The notes below the pieces were generated by a model. That model was not told the DNA's origin. It was given only the letters and a program-made list of their open reading frames with translations, and did not search any database. From assembly GCA_015345905.1 (NCBI GenBank), contig JADDTR010000042.1, forward strand, positions 52,776 to 116,775: a stretch of DNA of 64,000 nt, read 5' to 3'. Both the position numbers and the translations under genes were made by a program. Shown here in pieces: positions 45,744-56,886 of this stretch. The DNA comes from Aotearoamyces nothofagi. Its lineage: Eukaryota; Ascomycota; Leotiomycetes; Leotiales; Tympanidaceae. Every line of letters starts with the position of its first letter. Position 1 is the stretch's first letter.

Positions 45744-46787
45744 GCTAAGCCGTGCGGAGCTTGCGGTGTGGATGTCGCGGCGTGAATCTGTATTCCGTAC
45801 CCTACTCGATCTCTGTCTGCTTCATCGGGCTATACATCTTGGAGACGGGTGTACGCCTGTGGGTATTGATCCTAGCTCAACCGCGCTCACTGCGTGTCTG
45901 TATATAAAACAGAATCATCACCATACATATCCTGTGGCACATAGACTAAGAAACAAATTCCTCTTCTTTTCCCATTCCGTCGCGCTTCCCCTTTCGTGAC
46001 CAGTTCTCCGTGTTTGGCTGTGTTGAAATATTTGCTGGAGGATTGATGAGGTCTGACGTGTTGATATTTTTAGTACTAGGAGTGGCATAGAGATTTTCTA
46101 TAGGGTGTTTGGATGGGGGCTGGGTAGCCTGGTGGTGTGCTGATTCCTTGGTAGTGCTTTGATTTCTTGATGGTGCTCGGGTTCCTTTGTAGTATTCTAA
46201 TTCTTTCCGTGTAGATCTGATATCCCTGCACCGCATGCGTGGTCTGGAATAGATGGGGTTGGATTTGTGAGGATTAGAAGTTGGAGCTGCGTGGGTTTAA
46301 AGGGGGGGGGCGGATTGTGCCGTGGATGTGGATGTCAATACTGCATTCAAATACATAAGCCTGGTATATTAAGTTAGGAAACGGGGTGTGGCTTAGTTTT
46401 AGTCTGAGGCATCTCTACTTTCATATCTTTTGGCAGTAGGTCAACGACATGGCTCAGGTCATAGTGTGGGCTTTGGGATAGCGATTGGATGACCCCAAAA
46501 GGCTTTGCTTTGGAGAATGTAAACAGACATCCTGGGATGGCTTGCCCAATATATTAAAACGACACTGGATTTTAATAATGGCTAGAAATGACAATAAATC
46601 TGTACATCACAGTCTTCATCAACCTATGCAAGACTGCTCAGGGCCGTACTTGTAAGGTCGAGCAAAACACATTCGACTTTTGCAGATGGTGAATGGGATG
46701 CTCTGCTAGACCATGACGCTCGAGAGATTTAATATTTTGCAACTTCAATACTCAGATGCTGGTTGAACGGAGAGAGCAGGCGCAGGA
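45744..46787. other. Intergenic, 1.04 kb, convergent 3' regions
   Basis: Lies between the hydrolase stop and the C2H2 gene stop. It has a G-run near 46303-46311 and short imperfect direct repeats (GATTTCTTGATGG and similar) near 46130-46200. No coding signal. Confidence 0.45.
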
Positions 46788-47999
46788 TCATAGCAGAAGG
46801 ATCTCGCGAAAGCCCATCCCTTTCAACTTCTCATTCGCCAATTTGAGCACCCATTCGATTGCTCCTCTGCCGCACGCGCCGCTTTCAACGTGCATCGTCA
46901 GGCCGCTGAGAGTCGTGAAGCTCTTCCTCGCCTGCTTTTTCGTCTTCTTCTTCGGCTCCCCTCCAACAACTTGGATCGGGCACTGGAAGATCTTAGGCGC
47001 GTGCGCTGGGGACTGGCAGTGTTGTTCCAGGCTCTTCATGCTTCCGAACCTGTTGGATCGCGGAGGACAGAGGTGGCAGAAGAATCCCGAGCTTATTATC
47101 TCAAACTGGCTATCGGCGTTAGAGCTTCGCGGCGTTAGGCTGCTGGAGAAGGAGCTGAGCATGGCTGCTTCTGCTTCCGCTCCTATGGCTGCCATGTCGC
47201 TGCTGGTGAAGGAGGTCCATGAATCGGCTCGTGGTAAGCCAGAGCCGGATGACGATTCGTCCAAGTTTGGAGTCAAGATGACCCAGTCGCTGTCATTGAC
47301 AGATGAGTCGTTGGGCGTGTCCTGGATGCTCTGAGATGTGCTCATGATACCTGGAGCGACATCTTTGATGATCATGTGGCTGGGGTCATGCAGCAAGATG
47401 AGCTCGTTGATCTTGGCTCGCGACAGGCCAGAAGGACAAGAACCGTTCTCCAGGTGTAGAATCATCGATGATGGAGACGTAAAGCGTTTATTACAATTTG
47501 GAGACGCAATGCAGGTCAGAGGCGCGACAAGGGGCTTGTGGATGCTCGAAGCGCAGTGCTGAGCAAGATCTTTTTCGGCACCGAAGGATTTGGCGCATGG
47601 TGCACAAGTTGTTGATACCTTTTCTTCAACCTTCCTAGCAATGGTTGCTGATTTTTTGTCGTGTATCTTGTCTCGGAGATGTTGCATTAGAGCATCCTGG
47701 TGCACAAAATCACGATCACAGTTGCAGCAGTGAAACTGTGTGCATCCAACGTGAACCGGGGATGCAAGATGATTATTCAAAGCTTCTGCAGAACCGAATG
47801 TCTTGTTACAATCGTCGCAACGAGCAAAGTGAATTGGGGAAACAAGATGCTGGTCCAAAGCTTCTGGAGAACCGAATGTTCTGTTGCAATCGTCGCAACG
47901 AGGTATTGGAGGATGACGAGCATGCCCGCGAGATCGAAGGTGGGCTTTGAAGTCGTGCAAATTTGGGAAATGCCTAGCGCAGTTTATACAGTACTGCAT
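46788..47999 (-). CDS. C2H2 zinc-finger protein, multiple fingers
   Basis: 403 aa from the ATG at 47999 (MQYCINCARHFPNLHDF). At least five Cys2-His2 units: CINCARHF with HLRSRGH; CDDCNRTFGSPEALDQHLVSPIH; CDDCNKTFGSAEALNNHLASP with VH; CCNCDRDFVHQDALMQHLRDKIH; and CAPCAKSFGAEKDLAQHCASSIH. A further CIASPNCNKRF unit and a C-terminal CHLCPPRSNRF ... HCQSPAH unit follow. The finger spacing (F-x-AL-x2-H) resembles U1-like or JAZ-type fungal fingers, probably nucleic-acid binding. The middle region is Ser/Asp-rich and disordered. Fingers 2 and 3 are nearly identical in DNA and protein, a recent duplication. The open frame reaches an upstream ATG at 48104, but the first finger begins right after the inner Met, so I chose the latter. 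No specific target can be named. Confidence 0.82.
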   Translation of the reverse strand: MQYCINCARHFPNLHDFKAHLRSRGHARHPPIPRCDDCNRTFGSPEALDQHLVSPIHFARCDDCNKTFGSAEALNNHLASPVHVGCTQFHCCNCDRDFVHQDALMQHLRDKIHDKKSATIARKVEEKVSTTCAPCAKSFGAEKDLAQHCASSIHKPLVAPLTCIASPNCNKRFTSPSSMILHLENGSCPSGLSRAKINELILLHDPSHMIIKDVAPGIMSTSQSIQDTPNDSSVNDSDWVILTPNLDESSSGSGLPRADSWTSFTSSDMAAIGAEAEAAMLSSFSSSLTPRSSNADSQFEIISSGFFCHLCPPRSNRFGSMKSLEQHCQSPAHAPKIFQCPIQVVGGEPKKKTKKQARKSFTTLSGLTMHVESGACGRGAIEWVLKLANEKLKGMGFREILLL

Positions 48000-49145
48000 C
48001 TTCAACCAGATAGTCAGGAGTCTCGGAGGTGAATCTGGTATGGTGTGTTGTTTGAAGTCATGAATAACAAAAGTTCCAAACGCCAATCCGGGGCATCGAA
48101 ACATGATATACTACATCAACATCATCACTCACCGCCACAGCTAAACCGTAGGTTGTACCGTGGCGTATACCACTCCCTGTTTCTAGACCGCCTTTAAATT
48201 CTTCGAGACGGAAACGGGGAAATGGCAAGTCATGTCCTGCAGCATTTGATCCTTTTCGCGCATTTTGAGTTTCGATCGGTTGAAAGGCGGCCAGTAGGAA
48301 TAACGAAGCGCTGTCTGCACGCGTAGAAGATTCCTGAAACCTTGATTCGTGAAATCTTATCTGATACAAGATGGTGAGGAGTAGCAACTCTAAATTGCAG
48401 CTTGCATCTGTGCCCACCTGAAGGACACGTTGTTAGGCATTGGTTGTTGTTGACGTTGGAATTATAACCTTCAGTAGTGACACATATTATATTACAGACT
48501 AGTCATTCCCCTTGGGCTAGGTCTACAATGGTAATTTCTCAACCGGAGGCACTCTACGGCTGGGTCAAATAGATTATACAGCAGCCTCAATGATGAAGGT
48601 GACATGCGAGTCACATATTGGGTCGGGTCAATAGCCCCTTGCAATGTAGGTTTGAACTTAGCCAATCAAGTACCACCTGTGGAATGGCTTATACTTTTGT
48701 AGTCCAGAATAGCTAGAGTCTGTTGTATATCATCTTCTGTGCTGCCTACCCCAGATGTATCGAAAAGACTTATTTCACTCCTCAACTTCAGATTTGTTTC
48801 TGTGAACTTTCCTACTCTTTTGCGTCTTTACCACTTCACTTTTAACACCACCTACTTATTTAATATCCACGAGTTTGCAGTTGCCCTGTTCATTCATATA
48901 TTGTATTAATTCTACTTGATCTTTGAAAAGAATGAATTCCACAGCGTATATAGAGATGGTCCCTGCAGTCCTAGCTACAAGCTCGAGTCCATAGCAAAAT
49001 ACTATAAGCCCAGTATCTATATCTCAGCACCATATATTAAAACTTTGCAGAGAAATGTTTATTTCGTCCTTAAAATTACAACGAGTGCACTCCGTTATGC
49101 CCGGGTTTGGTCATCAGTCGAAGGCTTCCCATGCCAAACAAGCGA
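48000..49145. other. Intergenic, 1.15 kb, no gene seen
   Basis: Upstream of the C2H2 gene and downstream of the DUF5672 gene. Short open frames only (for example 48058-48417 minus), without motifs. Confidence 0.45.
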
Positions 49146-50042
49146 TTATGTCCTAGCCAATGTATACTCTGGACACCATGCAGCAACCTTATCCAATCTA
49201 TTCGGATTCCATCTATCAACCTGATGATAGCCTAGAGGTGCATCATTCCAGACAGTCTCAACTGAAAACATTGACGCAACCTCCTTTGAAGGCAATCTTG
49301 CCTCGGGGATCTCCTTCATCTTATGATAAAACCACTGATCTTCAAATTCCAAGCACGGCTCCTTTGTAACACAGCGTGCCATTGAGATCGTTCCATCCTC
49401 CTTCTCACCTTGCCAGCTAAATCTCTTCACAATATCCAGAGTCATCGAACGATTGCGCAAAGATAGGCCGCCGTTGTAGCCTTCACCATGGCCGGCCGTT
49501 CCTATGAGCGGCACGTTGATAGGCGCACCGACGAAATCATACGTCAGGAAATCCTCCACGCGAGATGCCGAGTTTGCGCATAAGATGCTGTCGGCTTGGA
49601 ACATCAAGACATGACCTGCGGGCGCAAGAAACTCCCACAGCCACGGTGAGGTGAGGAATTCAGATACAGCTGCATGTTCGGGGAAGCTGACTTCTGGAGG
49701 CAAAGTGCTGAGTCGTATGCGACCGTCGTCAATGGCGCGACGGAACGGTGGCGAGTTTGGTTGCGTGGATGATGGAGATATTAAGAGGACGATGGGCCAG
49801 CTTGGACCGAGGACGGAGGAGAAATGGAGGATGAGGGGGATCAGGTTACTTAATGGACGATCTTCGATTATTACAGCGACATTGCCAGCGCTGGATGTCG
49901 TCGACGTCTGCGATGAGGCGACTGAGGTTGTCCAGGTATATAATAGTGGCTGCCTGAGAGCATAGGTGAGAATAAAGACAACGAGGAATGCAAGGATTGA
50001 AAGCCCGAAGAAGCGTTTCGAAGAAAATATTGTTGGCAGCAT
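49146..50042 (-). CDS. DUF5672-type protein, type II membrane protein, glycosyltransferase-like
   Basis: Intronless, 298 aa. A short cytosolic tail is followed by one membrane anchor at about residues 11-30 (FFGLSILAFLVVFILTYAL), then a Ser/Thr stem and a lumenal or extracellular domain. Conserved stretches: NVAVIIEDRPLSNLIPLILH, FLTSPWLWEFLAPAGHVLMF, QADSILCANSASRVEDFLTY, DFVGAPI, GYNGGLSLRNRSMTLDIV and EDQWFYHKM. The QADS motif, DFVGAP and GGLSLR are the signature of DUF5672, whose fold suggests a glycosyltransferase of the Golgi. The donor and acceptor are unknown. The stop codon is in frame directly after the domain, so the protein appears complete. Confidence 0.85.
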   Translation of the reverse strand: MLPTIFSSKRFFGLSILAFLVVFILTYALRQPLLYTWTTSVASSQTSTTSSAGNVAVIIEDRPLSNLIPLILHFSSVLGPSWPIVLLISPSSTQPNSPPFRRAIDDGRIRLSTLPPEVSFPEHAAVSEFLTSPWLWEFLAPAGHVLMFQADSILCANSASRVEDFLTYDFVGAPINVPLIGTAGHGEGYNGGLSLRNRSMTLDIVKRFSWQGEKEDGTISMARCVTKEPCLEFEDQWFYHKMKEIPEARLPSKEVASMFSVETVWNDAPLGYHQVDRWNPNRLDKVAAWCPEYTLART

Positions 50043-51071
50043 CTTATCACGATACTACAACCGAATTCTGTTTTTTATGTATTCTGTGAAAGAAGAAAGC
50101 ATCGAGGTGTTGATAGCTGTCTTGATGGAGGTCGGGAAAATGATTCAACGATTCCCTGATATCTGTAACCTCAATTGGCAATGATAGTTTCATGATGCGA
50201 CAGTGTATACGCGCGTTCTCAGGGTTCTAACTATCCACTCGGAAAGACTGATCCTTGCCTTTTCCAAGAAAAAACTGTCGATTTGGGATTACGGGTGATG
50301 AGTTGGAGGGTACCTTATATTCTCGAGGGTTTTATTACGTGACCTATTACTATGGTTTAGTACTCGGCCAGTTCATCTAGAATAGTATATAAAATTCACA
50401 ACCATATAACCAATTACAGCTTTCGATAATACACTTAGGGTTATTGAATTAATATCTCTCGATCGATTTTAGATATATATCTCCTTCTAGAAGTAGTAGA
50501 TACTATTCTAACTTGGAGAGACCAGCCAACCTATGAGTCACGTGTGGTCTACGTGGAGCCTGTATTCCTTCCGCAGCTGCGTTCGAGCTGCAACAGCTCG
50601 AATTAGCTTTATATAAACGGCCTATAGGAGAAAGGTACACAAATAAATCGAATCTTCTTTTACTAGGAAAACATGCGTAGTTTCAATATACTTAATTGGG
50701 TTCAAGCGTTTAACAAAACGATAAATATTCAACCAAATTAATATAGCAGGATGCCAATGATATAAGAGTATCTATTTATCTTAACGGCAATTATAGGCTA
50801 GATTCCAATCACATCACGAAATAATGTGATTCAATGAATATTCTGTTAAGCTCAAGAGAGAGTAGAAAAAGTAACAAGATACTTGGTACAGTTGAAAAGA
50901 ACCCTTATTAGAATCTCGTATCCTCTTACATTTTATTTAGTATAATATATACAATTAAAGTGTTCCCACCTATTACTAATTGGAAGTTTAATGAAGGATT
51001 ATAGTTTTTGTATCATCCTATAACTTTTGTCTAATCCCCGTCCCGGTCTCCTCCTTCTGTACAATCTTGAT

Positions 51072-51379
51072 CCTTCTGTTTACAAGACACAGGTAATGAA
51101 TATCACTACTCAACGCCATGACTGCAAATACAACAAGCTATGCAGCAGCATGTATATAAATGGACAGGAACAACCGTTCTCACCCTCCGTTCATCCCTTA
51201 TGAATTCATTTGGGAGTATATAGGTTGCAGAGCTACGATAAGATAAGAGCTACCTCAACAACTTGATACCCGGGTAAACGAACTAAACAGGATTGGCTTA
51301 GCGGCAGCTATTCTACAGTAGAACCGCCACGAGTGCCTTGTTTGACTGCTAAAACGCGTCTAAATGACTGATTTGTGAG
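51072..51379 (+). repeat. 308-bp direct repeat, copy 1
   Basis: Matches 51381-51688 over its whole length with about four base differences, all within the first 85 bp. It ends directly at the N at 51380. Confidence 0.9.
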
Positions 51380-51380
51380 N
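51380..51380. other. Ambiguous base N between the two repeat copies
   Basis: The only N in the window. It lies exactly at the junction of the two 308-bp copies, as expected for a contig join. Confidence 0.95.
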
Positions 51381-51688
51381 CCTTCTGTTTACAAGACACC
51401 GGTAATGAATATCACTACTCAACGTCATGACTGCAAATACAACAAGCTATGCAACTGCATGTATATAAATGGACAGGAACAACCGTTCTCACCCTCCGTT
51501 CATCCCTTATGAATTCATTTGGGAGTATATAGGTTGCAGAGCTACGATAAGATAAGAGCTACCTCAACAACTTGATACCCGGGTAAACGAACTAAACAGG
51601 ATTGGCTTAGCGGCAGCTATTCTACAGTAGAACCGCCACGAGTGCCTTGTTTGACTGCTAAAACGCGTCTAAATGACTGATTTGTGAG
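51381..51688 (+). repeat. 308-bp direct repeat, copy 2
   Basis: Second copy of 51072-51379, followed by unique ARG1 promoter sequence. Confidence 0.9.
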
Positions 51689-51903
51689 GACCGGTCGTGC
51701 GCTAAGGCCAATTGAGCCTTGGCGGTGAACCTTCTACGAATATCATTGGCTCAGGGGTTTTGCTATGCTCAAAAAGATAGGCGAGTGTCGGCTAGAGAGA
51801 TAAGCCGCTGATAAGCCCAGAAGGGCTCACCCGTGTCACCGTCACTTTTAGTCACAAACTTTTCGTCTAGAGTGACCCCACATTGCAACCTTTCCTTTGC
51901 AAT

Positions 51904-51910
51904 TGACTCA
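51904..51910 (+). promoter_or_regulatory. TGACTCA element (CpcA/Gcn4-type) upstream of ARG1
   Basis: Perfect TGACTCA, 78 bp before the ARG1 start codon. This is the binding site of the bZIP cross-pathway regulator (CpcA in Aspergillus, Gcn4 in yeast) that induces arginine and other amino-acid genes on starvation, so position and target fit well. Confidence 0.65.
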
Positions 51911-51987
51911 CCTCCGTCCCCTCGAATACCCAGTTATTCGCAATCCTGAAGCCCTACTTCTCTTACAATACAAATAAATCAGGCACT

Positions 51988-53922
51988 ATGGCAAAGGATA
52001 AGGTGAGCATTCTGCAGAGCTGCGCCATTGTGCAGCATTGGGCGAGTTAGGGCTTTGGCTAATAACGAGGAAAGGTCTGTCTCGCATACTCGGGCGGTCT
52101 CGATACCTCCTGTATCCTTCAATGGTTGATTGAGGCTGGCTATGATGGTAATTCCCAATGTCACCCCGATCCCTCAAGTTCTGGCAGCTAATTGATCACC
52201 AGTTGTCTGCTTTATGGCTGATGTTGGCCAAGAAGGTGCGCATCCGAACTCATCTGGTCGGCTACGAAATATACTTTGAAACTGACGACAGGATAACACA
52301 GAGGACTTCCAGGCTGCTAAGGCGAAGGCATTGAAGATTGGCGCCGTTGCCTGCTATATCGAGGATTTGAGGAAGGAGTTTATCGAGGAGCTCTGCTTCC
52401 CCGCTGTTCAGTGCAATGCCATCTACGAGAACGTCTACCTCCTCGGTACCTCACTCGCCCGTCCAGTCATCGCCAGAGCCCAGATTGCCGTTGCGAAAAA
52501 GGAGGGCTGCTTTGCTGTCAGTCACGGGTGTACCGGAAAGGGTAATGACCAAGTGCGCTTCGAGCTTGCATTCTATGCTCTGCAACCTAAAATCAAGGTC
52601 ATTGCTCCATGGAGACTGCCAGAATTTTACGAGCGTTTCCCTGGCCGTGACGCACTTTTGGATTACGCTGCCGCGACCGGTATCCCGGTCAGCAGCACTA
52701 AGAGCAAGCCATGGTCTATGGATGAGAACTTGGCCCACTGCTCTTACGAAGCCGGTATGATACATCATTTGCCTCCCCATATCTTGTGTTTCTGGTGTAC
52801 TGTCGGGGGTTTCAGAGACCAGTCTCAAGCAATCAAACAACACTCTCGGAGTAAAATGCTAACATGTAAACATAGGCATTCTAGAAGACCCTGATACCAC
52901 TCCACCTGCCGATATGTGGAAGCTCGTAAGCATCCCTCGAGATGATCACAATAGTTTAATTTGTCTATTTAGGGAGTTGAGATATTGTCTAAAGTGTGAT
53001 TGGCATTATGTACACTCACATCTAAGATGAAGTCTTGACACCCTAAAATTTCTTGGAGAGTAATGCTAATACTGTTGCGTTGGATAGACCGTAGATCCAT
53101 TAAAGGCCCCAGATACCCCAGAAGACTTTACTCTCTTTTTCGAGAAGGGTCTCCCAGTCCGACTGCTTACAAATGGAAAGACCGTCACCGGCCCTGTCGA
53201 GCTGTTCTTAGAGGTTTGTATTCTGGAGTTATAATGTCATCCTTTAGTTTCGAAATACTGACTTAATTTTCCTGTAAGGTCAATACTATCGCCCGTAGGC
53301 ACGGTGTTGGACGTATCGATATCGTTGAGAACCGCTTCAGTAAGTCACTGCTTCTTGCTCAACCCCCATTGACTAGTCTCTGACATGATTTCAGTCGGTC
53401 TCAAGTCCCGTGGATGCTACGAGACTCCCGGTCTTACCTGCCTTCGCAGCGCCCACATTGACCTCGAGGGACTCGTCCTCGACCGCGAGGTTCGTGCTCT
53501 CCGCGATCAATTCCTAACATTCAACTACGCCAAGATCCTCTACAATGGTCTCTATTTCTCCCCCGAGCGCGAGTTTCTCGAGCAAAGCATTGTTGCCTCC
53601 CAAAAGGATGTCAACGGCCAGGTCAGATGCCGTGTCTACAAGGGATCTTTCTCGGTTCTCGGCCGTAGCTCAGAGACATCGAAGCTGTACGATGCGTCCG
53701 AGAGCTCTATGGATGAGATTGGAGATTTCGAGCCATCAGAGACGGGTGGTTTCATTACCGTGAGTCCTATCCTCCAATGTCAGGTTTCGCCACACACTAT
53801 CTCCCAGGTGTTGTGAAATCAAGCACTACTTTTTTCACGTACTGACTCATCAAAACCAGGTTCAAGCAATCAGACTCAAGAAGTATGGCCAGGCTAAGGC
53901 TGATGCTGGTGAGCGTCTGTGA
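51988..53922 (+). CDS. ARG1: Argininosuccinate synthase
   Basis: Joins citrulline and aspartate using ATP in arginine biosynthesis; cytosolic homotetramer. Nine exons: 51988-52002 (15 bp), 52075-52147, 52203-52235 (33 bp), 52302-52754, 52876-52925, 53088-53213, 53279-53339, 53395-53759 and 53860-53922; introns of 55-162 bp. All phases agree and the product is 412 aa, normal for the family. The N-terminal PP-loop is [17 protein letters not shown], followed by [20 protein letters not shown]. Conserved substrate motifs are [93 protein letters not shown] and [20 protein letters not shown]. For exon 4 the acceptor at 52301 was chosen over 52291 because the latter introduces a stop. It looks fully functional. 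Confidence 0.96.
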
Positions 53923-55246
53923 ATAATGGGGTAGAAATGAAAACGAAATTTCAACTCGAACTTGAAACTCAAATCACAATTCCTGTAGTGTAGTGATACT
54001 AGCTTATAGCTCTATGCATTAGCTTGCATTATCACCATGAAAATTACATTTCAACTGCATTGCATGACTCTCATGAGACTAGATCCTGACTTTATAGCCT
54101 CTGCTGAGCGCGTCAAATCAAATAGACTGAAGTACTCTAATATTTAATCACCCTCAATTAGAATTGAAACAGCTTATTTCTCATGGTGAAGGTAAAAAGG
54201 GACAACCTTGATAAATCCTCGTCACGTTCTGTAGAAGTATAAGGCTAGCTTCTTATGGTTGTTATCTCAGAGCTGGAGTGTGTTGGTCTCGCCTCCTCGC
54301 CCTCGATGCCGGAGGCAACGTAGACGACGGCGACTGTACAGCAGGTCACCCTGACACATATTGCCAAGGCAGTTGGGGACAGATGATATACCACCACGTC
54401 CAAGTATTAGCCTATTCTCAGTCATGATATAGAACTTTTCTAGCGGCGATGGGAAGGAGAAGATGACGGTGAAGCTGTCTGAAAAAGATTGTTGGAGGAA
54501 ACGGGATCTGTAGCGTGCGTTGGAAGGAGAGGAGAACTTGGTGGGGGGTTACGGTGAGATCTGGCGTTATGCGGCTGTATATTTGGTGCTGGAAAGGGGG
54601 CTTGATGGAAAAGGGGTGGGGGGGATAGGTCACGTGTATCTATTTTCGAGGCCGATGCAAGTAGCCATCACGTATGTACAATACATGGTGAAGTGGTCCT
54701 GCTTTGGGGACATTTCAGGAATCAGTACTCGTCATATGATTGTGCCTACTACTATCTAAAGATTCGCCAGCGATTTCTGGGGCTGGTGTCCTGGTGAACC
54801 TGCCTTGGTTTTTTCTTGCTGTAGGATTCATGCAGGATGTCAGGGCTCAATGTAGTAGTTATCCTTACTTTTAAAACGATAGCTATATATTCTTCTCTCG
54901 TAAACTCGACTGAGAAGTTGATAGTATGATACAGTATGGCCTGCATTTCCTGGCATATGAAATAAAATTCCGATTTTTATAGTTGCAATTTGGCACAAAG
55001 TTGTAGGCTGCGGTGTCTTCTAGTTGATGTTGTTTGCTTGCTTGCTTGCTTGAAGGCTTAAGTTACAGGTTGGTGGAATACCGCTTAAGGTGGCTCCTGC
55101 TACTACTGCCTAAGGCATTGCTTTACTACTGACTGACCGTTCCTGGCCCTCAGATTTCAACACTTGATATAAAACAGATTTTGTAGATGTCAGTTAAGTC
55201 GGTCTGGTACTGTTGATTGCCCTGTCCTTCTCTAACCAAAAATGAT
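53923..55246. other. Intergenic, 1.3 kb, no gene seen
   Basis: Between the convergent ends of ARG1 and the orphan gene at 55247. It holds a GCTT/TTGC run at about 55035-55052. Short frames only. Confidence 0.45.
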
Positions 55247-56830
55247 TCAACATATTATAGCCTGGTAACCAGCTCTTCGGCAGACATCGAGGGAGCATGA
55301 CAGACATGCATGTCCTCGAATAACAAACAGGTCGTCATTAGTATAAGGGAAGCTCAGCGTAAATACTCGCATACCTTCGTTTCCATTGACAGCGACGCAG
55401 CAGACTTTAAAAGGGCTCTCCTCGTCCAGGTGAAGCATGGGATTTAGAGGACCAGTATAAGCTGCAAGCTGATCTGGTTCCGATAATTCGGAGTTACCGT
55501 CATGGACACACGCTTCTAGCATCAAAGCGGCTCCTAAATTCAACAGCACCTGCAACGGGGACCGTTTAACAGACAAAAAGTGGCGAGTAGGGCGATCGAC
55601 TGCCAAATCCAGATACAACTCTCCGTCACCACGAGAGACTCTCCATGACAATAAATAGTCTGATACAAGATTTTGCGGCTTAGTCGCTGGTCCTGTATCT
55701 CCAAAATCTTCCAGGGGTAATAGCCATTTTGACTCTTGTGTTCCCACAGATGAGACACCACGACTGTATGTCACCTCTTTATGACGAAGGATACCAGGTG
55801 CCCAGGAAAGAGCCAAATAGCCCCGACGGCTCTTTTCTAAAACCTGCGTCTCGAATAGACTTGGGTAGACTGCTTGGCCACTATAAGACGAAATGACCCA
55901 ACTACTGACCCCGCCGGGCGGATCATGCCCTACTAGATCCAATGCCGAGGAGAGGATATCGATAACTGAACATACTGCATGCACGCCTCTATATAGAAGC
56001 TTACTGATAGCAGTGTCCATCCCATCAGATCGCCACTTTGGGTATTGCTTGACAAGAAGTGTATCCGGTGACGAAAATAGGGACATGCAGAGTATGTCAG
56101 TTGTGAGGTGTGCTATATTTTCGAAGAACTTGTCTAGTAAGCAATTACCATGTGTAATGTCGGTACTACATTTAGGACAGCAGCATTCCATTCTCAAATT
56201 TTCAAGGTATGTCTTAAAAAAAGGTAAGTCATGAAGCAAAGCACCTTCATCCAGCATCGGGAGTCTGTCGATATTGAGCTCGGTCCCCAGTATCCGACAA
56301 GCAATTTTAATAATATTATAGTCTTGTGGGAATGGACTAGTCCGCAAGTATAACAATCCTTTGTCGGAAATCCGCTCGTCTTCGATGGTTTGAAGAAGGG
56401 ATACAACCTGTCCAAGTGCATATGGCAGTACTTTAATTAAAATGCGAACTCCAAGATCAGAACCGAAGCCGCCTTTCCATATATGGAAATGGCCATAACG
56501 CTCGATACTCAGTACTCCAAGACAATATTCCCGACTTAATCCTGCAGATATCAGATCTGCTGGTGTTCCGACGCCGCGGTAGATAGAAACCTCCAAGCTC
56601 CAATCATTGACTCGGTCCATGGCATTGATCACAGTAACTCGTGATGTAGGTTGATCTAGTAGAACAGTCCTTCTATCGTTATCCGTATTAACTAATGTAG
56701 GCGTTTCACCAAGGCACCACTGAATAAAGGCAATCGCCCACGGAGTACATTCCGTAGCTCGTATAGATAGAGATGTTGCATCTCCAATCCTAGAGAGTTC
56801 ACGAAAAAGAATCCACCTATTTAAAGACAT
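55247..56830 (-). CDS. Conserved fungal hypothetical protein, function unknown
   Basis: Intronless, 527 aa from the ATG at 56830 (MSLNRWILFRELSRIGD). The open frame extends 14 codons further to an ATG at 56872, but that part is a repeat-like leader. I recognise no named domain. Visible features: a hydrophobic N-terminal helix part, a Cys cluster MECCCPKCSTDI near residue 230 with a possible CxxC zinc ligand pair, HDPPGGVSSWVISSYSGQAV, and a segment RRGYLALSWAPGILR. No signal peptide or clear membrane span. Proteins with this CxCxxC, GQAVYP and LALSWAPG pattern recur in Aspergillus and Penicillium genomes as uncharacterised orphans; that comparison is from memory. It is head-to-head with the DUF3435 relic at 57065, sharing a 234-bp upstream region that contains a CCAACACCCT tandem repeat. 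Confidence 0.65.
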   Translation of the reverse strand: MSLNRWILFRELSRIGDATSLSIRATECTPWAIAFIQWCLGETPTLVNTDNDRRTVLLDQPTSRVTVINAMDRVNDWSLEVSIYRGVGTPADLISAGLSREYCLGVLSIERYGHFHIWKGGFGSDLGVRILIKVLPYALGQVVSLLQTIEDERISDKGLLYLRTSPFPQDYNIIKIACRILGTELNIDRLPMLDEGALLHDLPFFKTYLENLRMECCCPKCSTDITHGNCLLDKFFENIAHLTTDILCMSLFSSPDTLLVKQYPKWRSDGMDTAISKLLYRGVHAVCSVIDILSSALDLVGHDPPGGVSSWVISSYSGQAVYPSLFETQVLEKSRRGYLALSWAPGILRHKEVTYSRGVSSVGTQESKWLLPLEDFGDTGPATKPQNLVSDYLLSWRVSRGDGELYLDLAVDRPTRHFLSVKRSPLQVLLNLGAALMLEACVHDGNSELSEPDQLAAYTGPLNPMLHLDEESPFKVCCVAVNGNEGMRVFTLSFPYTNDDLFVIRGHACLSCSLDVCRRAGYQAIIC

Positions 56831-56848
56831 CGCGGTGTCCCTCCAGCT

Positions 56849-56886
56849 CCCACCTCCAGCACCCTCCAACACCCTCCAACACCCTA
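56849..56886. repeat. CAACACCCTC short tandem repeat
   Basis: About three 10-bp units in the intergenic region between the orphan gene and the DUF3435 relic, overlapping the extended orphan frame. Confidence 0.6.

Larger units (their letters stand above)
50043..51987. other. Intergenic, 1.9 kb, AT-rich, with a near-perfect duplication and an N
   Basis: 50330-51000 is AT-rich without coding signals. 51072-51688 is a two-copy repeat around an ambiguous base (see repeat entries). The last 250 bp hold the ARG1 promoter with a TGACTCA site. Confidence 0.5.
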
